Assembly (NCBI GenBank): GCA_041635755.1 | Contig: JBFKUL010000207.1 | Coordinates: 1-5,563, forward strand | Length of the DNA stretch: 5,563 bases | From: JBFKUL01 sp041635755 | Lineage (GTDB): Bacteria; Pseudomonadota; Gammaproteobacteria; Burkholderiales; SG8-39 | Direction: 5' to 3' | Shown: one piece after another, positions 1 to 5,563 of the stretch | Numbering within the stretch: position 1 is the first letter of the stretch | Layout of the letters: every line of letters begins with the position of its first letter | The notes under the pieces: model-generated | The model's input: the letters and a program-made list of their open reading frames with translations, nothing else | What the model was told of the DNA's origin: nothing | The model's database searches: none | Program-made: the position numbers and the translations under genes

Positions 1-594
1 CATCTCGACGGCAGCCTGCCCGATGAGCACCCGCACAAGCGGGTACGGCTGCAGCCCGAGGTCGACGGCGCGCCGCAGGTATGGCTGCTCGGCTCGTCGG
101 ACTACAGCGGTGCGCTCGCCGCGCAGCTCGGGCTGCGCTTCGCGTTCGCCCACTTCATCAATCCGCGCGGCGGCGACGCCGTGTCGCGCGCCTACGCCGC
201 AGCTTTTCAGCCCTCGCCGCGCGAGGCGCAGCCGCACGCCATCGTGTGCACGTTCGCCATCTGCGCCGAGAGCGATGACCAAGCCGAGCGCCTCGCGGCC
301 TCGATCGACCTGCGCCGGCTGCACATGGCGCTCAATCTCGATACGCCGGTGCCGACGCCCGAGGAAGCGGCGCGCCATGCGTACAGCGACGACGAGCGCC
401 GCTACGTCATGGCGCAGCGTGCCCGCGCCGTGATCGGCGGGCCGGAGACCTGCCGGCGCGAGATCGCCGCGCTCGCCGAGCGCTATGCCGCCGACGAGGT
501 CATGGTGCTTACCATCACGGGAGACTACGCGACGCGGCAGCGCTCCTACGAGCTGCTCGCCGAGGCGTTCGCGCTCGCGCCGGTTGCAGCCTGA
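1..594 (+). CDS. LLM-class flavin-dependent oxidoreductase, C-terminal part (5' end outside window)
   Basis: The reading frame is open from base 1 to the TGA at 592-594 and gives 197 residues with no start, so the gene begins to the left of the window. Residues 27-55 read VWLLGSSDYSGALAAQLG followed by a stretch ending FAHFINP. This block is typical of the group-1 luciferase-like monooxygenases (MsnO8/YhbW type), where the LLGSS loop helps bind the flavin phosphate. Residues 144-190 (VIGGPETCRREIAALAERY, then DEVMVLTITGDYATRQRSY) match the usual C-terminal end of these TIM-barrel enzymes. Family members are about 330-340 residues, so roughly 140 N-terminal residues are missing. Such enzymes are cytoplasmic and use reduced flavin and oxygen; the substrate of this subgroup is generally unknown and cannot be read here. 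The family call is firm, the substrate is open. The gene runs convergently towards the ankyrin gene, with 30 bp between the stops. Confidence 0.9.
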   Translation, partial: HLDGSLPDEHPHKRVRLQPEVDGAPQVWLLGSSDYSGALAAQLGLRFAFAHFINPRGGDAVSRAYAAAFQPSPREAQPHAIVCTFAICAESDDQAERLAASIDLRRLHMALNLDTPVPTPEEAARHAYSDDERRYVMAQRARAVIGGPETCRREIAALAERYAADEVMVLTITGDYATRQRSYELLAEAFALAPVAA

Positions 595-624
595 CGGCGA
601 ACGACTGCCGCCGCGGCGCCGGTC

Positions 625-1335
625 TCAGCGCTGATGCAACGGATGCTTCGGATCGCCCACGTCGCGGAACACGCCGCCTGAGGCTGCTGATGCGACTCGC
701 GCGTCGAGCAGCTGCACCACCTCGGCGTGCTCGCGCTCGAAGGCGTAATCGCGCGCGGTCACGCCTTCGCGGTTCTTCGCTTCGGCGTCGACGCCCCGCT
801 CGAGCAGCACGCGCACCAGATCGAGGGAGCCGCCGTCGGCAGCGGCGTGCAACGGCGTATTGCCCTTCAAGTCGGTCACGTTCGGATCCGCGCCACGTTC
901 CAGCAGCCGGGTGGCGGTGAGCGTGTTGCCGGTGAGCGCCGCCCAGAACAGCGCCGACTCGCCGTCGTCGTTGCGCGCCTTGGGGTCGGCGCCGGCGTCG
1001 AGCAGCAGTTCGACGTAGGACGGATCGCCATGCAGCGCGGCGAGGTGCAGCGCGGTCTCGCCGTTTCTCGAGATCGCCCGCAGATTCGCGCCGGCGCCGA
1101 TCAGGACCCGCACCAGCGCCTTCATGCCCTTCTCGACCGCGCGATGCAGCGGCGTCTCGCCCTCGGCGTTGCGCGCGTTGACGTTGGCTTTGCCGCGCAG
1201 CGCCAGTCCTTCGGCAACCAGCTCCTTGTGCTGGTCGATCGCGGCGAACAGCTGCTCCTCGGGCGTTGCGGCCCGCGCCTGCGCGGCGGCAGCAAAGCAC
1301 GCCGCGGTGAACAGGACGAGCACGAAGGCGCGCAT
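625..1335 (-). CDS. Secreted ankyrin-repeat protein
   Basis: This encodes 236 residues. Residues 1-22 look like a Sec signal peptide: MRAFVLVLFTAACFAAAAQA with an Arg at position 2, a hydrophobic core and AxA-type sites (AQA at 18-20, ARA at 20-22). The mature protein is therefore probably periplasmic. The rest is a stack of 33-residue ankyrin repeats. A degenerate first unit covers about 24-56. Good units lie at about 57-89 (GETPLHRAVEKG), 90-122 (GETALHLAALHG), 123-155 (GESALFWAALTG) and 156-188 (GNTPLHAAADGG). A capping unit at about 189-212 is followed by a tail of about 24 residues without repeat character. Ankyrin stacks bind other proteins and no catalytic motif is visible; the partner is unknown. 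It follows the FAD/Fe-S dehydrogenase on the same strand after 70 bp, so co-transcription is plausible. No Shine-Dalgarno sequence precedes the ATG, but that start gives an intact signal peptide. Confidence 0.88.
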   Translation of the reverse strand: MRAFVLVLFTAACFAAAAQARAATPEEQLFAAIDQHKELVAEGLALRGKANVNARNAEGETPLHRAVEKGMKALVRVLIGAGANLRAISRNGETALHLAALHGDPSYVELLLDAGADPKARNDDGESALFWAALTGNTLTATRLLERGADPNVTDLKGNTPLHAAADGGSLDLVRVLLERGVDAEAKNREGVTARDYAFEREHAEVVQLLDARVASAASGGVFRDVGDPKHPLHQR

Positions 1336-1341
1336 GCGCGG

Positions 1342-1347
1342 ATTCTA
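1342..1347 (-). promoter_or_regulatory. Possible -10 box for the ankyrin gene (leaderless start?)
   Basis: On the minus strand, TAGAAT (one mismatch to TATAAT) ends six bases before the ATG of the ankyrin gene. Initiation about seven bases downstream would fall on or next to the ATG, which would give a leaderless mRNA and fit the missing ribosome binding site. I see no convincing -35 hexamer 16-18 bp upstream, so a chance match is quite possible. Confidence 0.25.
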
Positions 1348-1405
1348 CGGCCGAACCGATGCCAGCGAGGGTCCCTTCACCGCCGCCGCCCGTGCGCGGC
1401 GCAGG

Positions 1406-4324
1406 TCAAGGTCGGGCACCCTCGGGCAAGCCGAGCGCGAGCGCTTCGGCGAGGTGCAGCGTCTTGCGCCCGGTGAGGCTCTCGATTTGCTCGCGGCAGG
1501 AGAAGCCGTCGGCGACGATCAGCGTCCCGGCCGCCGCGCCGCGCACCGCCGGCAGCAGCGCCTGCTCGCCGATTCTGGTCGAGGCCGAGTAATGCGCCGG
1601 CTTGAAGCCAAAGGACCCGGCCATGCCGCAGCACCCGGTGTCCGGCGCCTCGATCTCGAAGCCTGCGGCGCGCAACTGGGCGAGCTCGGGGCGCATGCCG
1701 AATAGCGCCTTCTGGTGGCAATGTCCGTGCACGAGCGCGCGCCGCGCCGCGCCCGCGGCGGCCGGCGGTCCGCCGCGCGTCTCGAGCAGCTGAGCGAGCG
1801 ACAGGGTCTGGAGCGCGAGCTGCGAAGCGCGCGCATTGCCCGGCAGCAGTTGCCTGAGCTCGTCGCGGAACACCGAGAGGCAGCCCGGCTCGAGCACCAC
1901 AATCGGCGTACCGGCGTCGATCGCCGGCGCAAGGACATCGAGCACCCGGCCGAGCGCAGCCCGGGCCTGATCGAGCATGCCGAAGTCGAAGTACGGTCGG
2001 CCGCAGCAGATGCGCTTGGCGGGCACTTGGACGCTGCAGCCGGCCGACGCGAGGATTCTGACGGCGGCGTGCGCAGTCGCGGGCCGGAAATAGTCGTTGA
2101 ACGTATCCGCAAGCAGTACGACCGGATCGCCGCGGCCGCCCCCGGGCTGCGCCGCGAAGTCGGAGCGGAATGAGCGCGCGGCGAAGCGCGGCAGAGGGCG
2201 CTGCGGCGCGATGCCCGCGAAGCGCTTGGCGACGCCGCGCAGGCCGGGCGTTTGGGTCAGGAAGTTCGCGAGCCAGGGCGCGGCGCCCGCAAGCGGCGCC
2301 CACTCGCCGATGCGCCCCATCGAGTGCGCCTGGCGCGGTCTCAGGCGCCACTCGTAGTAGTGCGACAGAAACTCGGCCTTGTAGCTCGCCATGTCGGTAT
2401 GCGTCGGGCAATCGCTGCGGCAGCCCTTGCAGGCGAGACACCATTCGAGCGCTTCCTTGACCGCCTCGCTCGCCCAGCCGTCGGTGATCACCTCGCCACG
2501 CAGCATCTCGTTCAGCAAGCGCGCCCGACCGCGCGTCGAGTAGCGCTCCTCGCCGGTGGCCCGGTAGCTCGGACACATCGTGCCGCCGGTTTGCGCGCGG
2601 CACTTGCCCATGCCGATGCAATGCTCGGTCGCGCGGGTGAAGCCGTCGCCGACGTCGGACTTGAATGCGAGGCGCGTGGCGAGCGTCACAGGGCGGTAAT
2701 CGGGGCCGAGACGCAGGTTCTCGTCGGCGCGGTAGACGCGCCCGGCCGCGTCGACGAGCTTGCCCGGGTTCATGCGATTCTGCGGATCCCACAGGCGCTT
2801 GAACTCGACGAAGGCCTGCATCAGCTCTGGGCCGAACATCGCCGGCAGGAACTCGGCTTTCGCTTGGCCGTCGCCGTGCTCGCCGGAGAGCGAGCCGCCG
2901 AACTTGACGACGAGCGCCGCGGCCTCGGCGAGGAACGCCCGCCAGTGCTTGAGCCCCTCGGGCGTGCGCAGGTCGAACGTAATGCGCGCATGGATGCAGC
3001 CGTCGCCGAAGTGGCCATAGAGCGAGGTGCGGTAGCCGAAGCGGTCGATGAGTGCCTGGAACTCGCGCAGGTAATCGCCCAGTCGCAACGGATCGACCGC
3101 GGCATCCTCCCAGCCGACCACCGGATCGGCGCTGCGCCCGCCCAGACTGAGGGCGGTGGCCGAGGCGCCCGTCTCGCGGATCGACCACATGCGCGCGAAC
3201 ATCGCCTTGTCCTCGATCAGCCAGTGGCTGACGTGCGGCTTGGCGGCCATCACGCGTTCGAGGCCGCGCGCCTGCTCGCGAGCCGCCTCACGCGTATCGG
3301 CGCCGAACTCGATCATCAGCCAAGCCGTGCCCTCGGGCAGTTGGCCGATATCCTCCAGCTTCAGGCGCCGCTCGCGCAGCCCGCCGATGATCTTCTCGTC
3401 CAGGCCCTCGCACGCGATCGGCTGCGCCGCGAGTACCTCGGGCACCACGTCGCCCGCCTGATAGATGTCGGGAAAGCCGAGCACGAGCAGCACGCGCTCG
3501 CGCGGGCTTTTCACCAGCGATGCTTCTGCCGCAAGCGTGAACGCGCAGGTGCCCTCCGAGCCGACCAGTGCGCGCGCCACGTTGAAGCCGTTCTCGGGCA
3601 GCAGCTGGTCGAGGTTGTAGCCGGAAACGCGGCGCTTGATCTTCGGAAAGCGCGCGCGGATCAGATCGCCGTACTTGTCGGCGATCGCCTTCATGCCGGC
3701 GTAGAGCTCGCCGCGACGCCCGCCCGCCGCGATGATGCGCGCCAGATCCCCGGGTGAAGTCGGCCCGCACCAGAAGCGCGCGCCGTCGTAGGTCAGCACC
3801 TCGAGCCGCTCGATGTTCTCGACGGTCTTGCCGGCCATCACCGAGTGCGGACCGCAGGAGTTGTTGCCGATCATGCCGCCGAGCGTGCAGCGCGAGTGCG
3901 TCGCCGGATCCGGCGCGAAGGTCAGTCCGTGCGATTCGGCTGCGTCCCGGAGCGCGTCGCACACCGCCCCCGGCTCGACGCGCGCCCGGCGCGCCGGCCC
4001 ATCGATCGAAAGCACGCGGTTCAGGTACTTCGAGCAATCGATGACGACCGCCACGTTGACGCTCTGGCCGTTCTGCGCGGTGCCGCCGCCGCGTGCCAGG
4101 ATCGGCGCGCCGTGCGCTCGGCAGATGTCCATCGCGGCGACGATATCGTCGACCGAGCGCGGCAGGATCACGCCGATCGGCACCTGGCGGTAATTGGAGG
4201 CATCGGCCGAATACACGGCGCGGCTGCCAGCGTCGAAGCACACCTCGCCGCTCAATCGACGGCCAAGCTCGGCGGCCAGCGCGCGCGCGCCAGCGAAAAC
4301 TTTCGGGGAACCAGTAACGCTCAT
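1406..4324 (-). CDS. FAD-binding and Fe-S-binding dehydrogenase (YdiJ / D-2-hydroxyglutarate dehydrogenase type)
   Basis: This 972-residue protein joins in one chain what GlcD and GlcF, or a D-lactate dehydrogenase and GlpC, do as separate subunits. The FAD PCMH domain spans about 47-285, with VILPRSVDDI (52-61), RGGGTAQNGQSVN (78-90), IGNNSCGPHS (152-161) and GSEGTCAF (255-262). The substrate domain follows: GHFGDGCIH (437-445) and SGEHGDG (480-486) supply His438, His445, Glu482 and His483, which line up with the metal and substrate site of D-2-hydroxyglutarate dehydrogenases. The Fe-S part has Cys569/575/584 and a canonical CX2CX2CX3CP at Cys629/632/635/639. Two GlpC/HdrB-like cysteine-rich modules follow: CCGRP at 773-777 with Cys815, and HCHQK at 868-872 with CCGMAG at 898-903 and SCREQ at 942-946. 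The expected reaction is oxidation of a D-2-hydroxy acid with electrons passed to the respiratory chain. The substrate (2-hydroxyglutarate, lactate or glycolate) cannot be fixed from sequence. E. coli YdiJ is slightly longer, about 1018 residues. The ATG at 4324 is the best start because the family's N-terminal block begins about 20 residues later; no clear Shine-Dalgarno sequence precedes it. Confidence 0.93.
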   Translation of the reverse strand: MSVTGSPKVFAGARALAAELGRRLSGEVCFDAGSRAVYSADASNYRQVPIGVILPRSVDDIVAAMDICRAHGAPILARGGGTAQNGQSVNVAVVIDCSKYLNRVLSIDGPARRARVEPGAVCDALRDAAESHGLTFAPDPATHSRCTLGGMIGNNSCGPHSVMAGKTVENIERLEVLTYDGARFWCGPTSPGDLARIIAAGGRRGELYAGMKAIADKYGDLIRARFPKIKRRVSGYNLDQLLPENGFNVARALVGSEGTCAFTLAAEASLVKSPRERVLLVLGFPDIYQAGDVVPEVLAAQPIACEGLDEKIIGGLRERRLKLEDIGQLPEGTAWLMIEFGADTREAAREQARGLERVMAAKPHVSHWLIEDKAMFARMWSIRETGASATALSLGGRSADPVVGWEDAAVDPLRLGDYLREFQALIDRFGYRTSLYGHFGDGCIHARITFDLRTPEGLKHWRAFLAEAAALVVKFGGSLSGEHGDGQAKAEFLPAMFGPELMQAFVEFKRLWDPQNRMNPGKLVDAAGRVYRADENLRLGPDYRPVTLATRLAFKSDVGDGFTRATEHCIGMGKCRAQTGGTMCPSYRATGEERYSTRGRARLLNEMLRGEVITDGWASEAVKEALEWCLACKGCRSDCPTHTDMASYKAEFLSHYYEWRLRPRQAHSMGRIGEWAPLAGAAPWLANFLTQTPGLRGVAKRFAGIAPQRPLPRFAARSFRSDFAAQPGGGRGDPVVLLADTFNDYFRPATAHAAVRILASAGCSVQVPAKRICCGRPYFDFGMLDQARAALGRVLDVLAPAIDAGTPIVVLEPGCLSVFRDELRQLLPGNARASQLALQTLSLAQLLETRGGPPAAAGAARRALVHGHCHQKALFGMRPELAQLRAAGFEIEAPDTGCCGMAGSFGFKPAHYSASTRIGEQALLPAVRGAAAGTLIVADGFSCREQIESLTGRKTLHLAEALALGLPEGARP

Positions 4325-4359
4325 CGGGCGGCGCGCAACCGAACGCGCACTCTGAGGAG

Positions 4360-4365
4360 ATTATA
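4360..4365 (-). promoter_or_regulatory. Candidate -10 box (TATAAT) for the dehydrogenase gene
   Basis: A perfect TATAAT on the minus strand lies 35 bases upstream of the ATG of the FAD/Fe-S dehydrogenase. In such GC-rich DNA this hexamer is rare and it is correctly placed, giving a predicted leader of about 28 nucleotides. The 17-bp-spaced -35 position (4383-4388) reads GCGATC, far from TTGACA. It lies in the first copy of the 24-bp repeat array, so the promoter may depend on an activator. No extended -10 TG motif is present. Confidence 0.5.
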
Positions 4366-4381
4366 GACGCGCGAAGGACGA

Positions 4382-4477
4382 GGATCGCGCCAAAGCGCCC
4401 AAGGAGAATCGCGCCAAAGCGCCCAACGAGAATCGCGCCAAAGCGCCCAACGAGAATCGCGCCAAAGCGCTCAGCGC
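4382..4477. repeat. 24-bp tandem repeat array, about four copies
   Basis: Four head-to-tail units of 24 bp start at 4382, 4406, 4430 and 4454. Units 2 and 3 are identical. Unit 1 differs at two places (GGATC for GAATC, AAGGA for AACGA). Unit 4 diverges after its first 17 bases and runs into a palindrome. The shared core is TCGCGCCAAAGCGC, in which GCGC-CAAA-GCGC can form a small four-base-pair hairpin. The array fills most of the intergenic region between the M48 peptidase stop and the dehydrogenase promoter candidate. The unit is a multiple of three, so it reads as an eight-residue repeat in any open frame, but no supported gene covers it. It is either a minisatellite grown by slippage or a set of repeated protein-binding sites. 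Confidence 0.9.
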
Positions 4478-4480
4478 TGA
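4471..4480. other. Perfect 10-bp palindrome at the end of the repeat array
   Basis: TCAGCGCTGA is a perfect inverted repeat at the point where the fourth 24-bp unit breaks down. A second palindrome, GCACGTGC, follows at 4485-4492, just after the M48 peptidase stop. Together they could be a dimeric regulator site or part of a weak 3' structure for the peptidase transcript. No run of T follows on the minus strand, so an intrinsic terminator is not supported. Confidence 0.35.
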
Positions 4481-4494
4481 TCGCGCACGTGCAC

Positions 4495-5563
4495 TCAATG
4501 CGGGAGCGCCGTCGGATCGATCGTCGTCAGTAGCGGCGGCACGGGACAATCCAGCGTCGCCGCTACCACGCGCAGCAGCTCCACCTCGGGCAGCGCGAAT
4601 GCGCCGTCCGCGTTCGCCGCCTGCATGCACGCCTTGAGAATGCGCGGCTTCTGCAGCGGCGCGAGCACTCGCAGCCGCTCCAGCGCCTCGCTCACGCGCC
4701 GTGCCGAGAGATCGGCCACCGGCAGCGGCGCCTCGAGCTCGATGCCCAGCACCGGCACGCCCGCCTTGAACGAGATCACCGCATCGCCGCGCGCCGCGTG
4801 CGCCACGAGCGAAAGCACCGCGTGCGCGTCGGCCGCGACCTCGGCGACGCTCTTGTAGGTTGCCGGCAGCGGCTTTCCCGCGCCTTCGCGCAGGTGCATC
4901 TTGAGGAAGGTGAAGACGACGAACTCGGTGAGCGTGACCCGCCGGTCTGCCTCGATCAGGGCGCCGAAATCCTCGATAAAGGCGTCGCGCGCCTTCTGAC
5001 CGCGCCGCTTGAGCGAGGGCAGCGCGAGCTCCATCAGCGGCAGCGCGTACGCGCGGTCGAGGCGCTGCGTGATCGCGTAGGCCTGCTCCACCGCGCTCAT
5101 CGCGTCGCTTCCACGCCGGGCGCGGAGCGCCTCGAGCTCGCGACGCCGCACCGGCTCATCAGGCTCGAGCGTCAGCGCGAACATGACCGGCTCTGCGCCT
5201 GCGGGAGTCGCAACCAGATCGCGCAGCGCCTGCGGCAGCGAGGCCAGCAGCTTCGCCGCGTGATCGACATGCTCGGGCGTCGCGGTGCCGATCGTCGCGC
5301 CCAGCACGGCGAGCGCTTCGGCGCCCGCCGCGCGCCCCCAATCGGCACCGCCGAGGGTCTTGACCACCGTGCCGGTCGCGTCGATCACCGCGACCTCGCG
5401 CGGCGCCGCTGCGCGCTGCGCCTGGGCGCGCACGCCGCGATATTCGCGCCGCTGGAAACGGGGGTGTACGCGACGGATGCGCTCGGCGAGCGGCGGGTGG
5501 GTATCGAACAGCGCGCCGAACCAGTTCGCCACCGCCTGCGCGAAGAACATGTGGCTCATCTCC
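4495..5563 (-). CDS. M48 family metallopeptidase, C-terminal part with TerB-like extension (5' end outside window)
   Basis: The frame is open to the right edge. The codon before the ATG at 5557-5559 is an in-frame Glu, so that ATG is an internal Met and the gene starts outside the window. Numbered from it, 354 residues are visible. HMFFAQAV (3-10) and DTHPPLAERIRRVHPRF (19-35) are the characteristic end of an M48 (HtpX-like) zinc peptidase domain; the HEXXH motif and the membrane segments would lie upstream and cannot be checked. The remaining 320 or so residues are the long C-terminal extension of one M48 subgroup: a block around 93-118 (TPEHVDHAAKLLASLPQALR), a first acidic helical motif at 194-212 (FIEDFGALIEADRRVTLTE), and a second at 306-343 (RILKACMQAANADG, then PEVELLRVVAATLDCPVPP). 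The two motifs resemble the acidic EADGRV-E pattern of TerB-like domains. These proteins are generally tied to membrane protein quality control; what the extension does is not known to me. The 3' end is intact, since family members also end shortly after the CPxPPL stretch. Confidence 0.87.
   Translation of the reverse strand, partial: EMSHMFFAQAVANWFGALFDTHPPLAERIRRVHPRFQRREYRGVRAQAQRAAAPREVAVIDATGTVVKTLGGADWGRAAGAEALAVLGATIGTATPEHVDHAAKLLASLPQALRDLVATPAGAEPVMFALTLEPDEPVRRRELEALRARRGSDAMSAVEQAYAITQRLDRAYALPLMELALPSLKRRGQKARDAFIEDFGALIEADRRVTLTEFVVFTFLKMHLREGAGKPLPATYKSVAEVAADAHAVLSLVAHAARGDAVISFKAGVPVLGIELEAPLPVADLSARRVSEALERLRVLAPLQKPRILKACMQAANADGAFALPEVELLRVVAATLDCPVPPLLTTIDPTALPH

Noticed and set aside
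595..624. Bidirectional terminator between the convergent genes
   Set aside because: There is only a short GC palindrome (CGCCGCGGCG) with no loop and no T-run on either strand.
1384..1401. Hairpin (CGCCGC / GCGGCG with a six-base loop) just after the dehydrogenase stop, as a terminator
   Set aside because: The stem is only six base pairs and no T-run follows on the minus strand. Such stems are common by chance in this GC-rich sequence.
727..1476. A 249-codon plus-strand frame opposite the ankyrin gene
   Set aside because: It mirrors the repeats on the opposite strand, whose ankyrin translation and signal peptide are clear.
1377..3188. A 603-codon minus-strand frame overlapping the dehydrogenase
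   Set aside because: It is a shifted frame of the same gene, Arg/Ala-rich and without family motifs.
2252..3757. A 501-codon open frame on the plus strand inside the dehydrogenase gene
   Set aside because: It is antisense to strong FAD/Fe-S motifs and its translation resembles no family I know. Long antisense frames are expected in GC-rich genes because stop codons are rare.
4382..4477. CRISPR array
   Set aside because: The units are contiguous with no spacers between them and there are no cas genes in the window.
4361..4630. An 89-codon minus-strand frame with ARFSLGAL repeats as a gene
   Set aside because: Half of it is an out-of-phase reading of the peptidase C-terminus, and the rest follows from a repeat unit that is a multiple of three. 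There is no sign of independent coding.

Overview
This is a very GC-rich bacterial stretch (roughly two-thirds G+C or more by eye). It holds four protein genes, two of them cut by the window ends. Codon use is heavily G/C at third positions. The protein families present (a group-1 luciferase-like oxidoreductase, a YdiJ-type FAD/Fe-S dehydrogenase, and an M48 peptidase with a long C-terminal extension) suggest a proteobacterium, most likely a betaproteobacterium of the Burkholderiales type. That assignment is an inference from recalled family resemblance, not from a search.

Layout, left to right. Positions 1-594 (+) hold the C-terminal 197 residues of a luciferase-like flavin-dependent oxidoreductase. 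It runs convergently, with a 30-bp gap, towards a minus-strand gene at 625-1335 for a small secreted ankyrin-repeat protein. That gene lies 70 bp downstream of a 972-residue minus-strand gene (1406-4324) for a fused FAD-binding and Fe-S-binding dehydrogenase of the D-2-hydroxyglutarate/D-lactate/glycolate oxidase type. Next is a 170-bp intergenic region (4325-4494) with a perfect TATAAT on the minus strand and a 24-bp tandem repeat of about four copies. The last gene (4495 to the right edge, minus) is the C-terminal part of an M48 metallopeptidase with TerB-like acidic motifs.

The three minus-strand genes read in one direction: peptidase, then dehydrogenase, then ankyrin protein. The repeat array and the TATAAT lie between the peptidase and the dehydrogenase, so the dehydrogenase probably has its own promoter and may carry the ankyrin gene with it. 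The dehydrogenase would oxidise a D-2-hydroxy acid and pass electrons through its iron-sulfur region towards the respiratory chain. The ankyrin protein is predicted to be exported, so any functional link between the two is speculative.

The genes are ordinary members of known families, and I see no clear evidence of a new multi-gene system. The part least explained by known gene content is the tandem repeat array placed directly upstream of the dehydrogenase promoter candidate.
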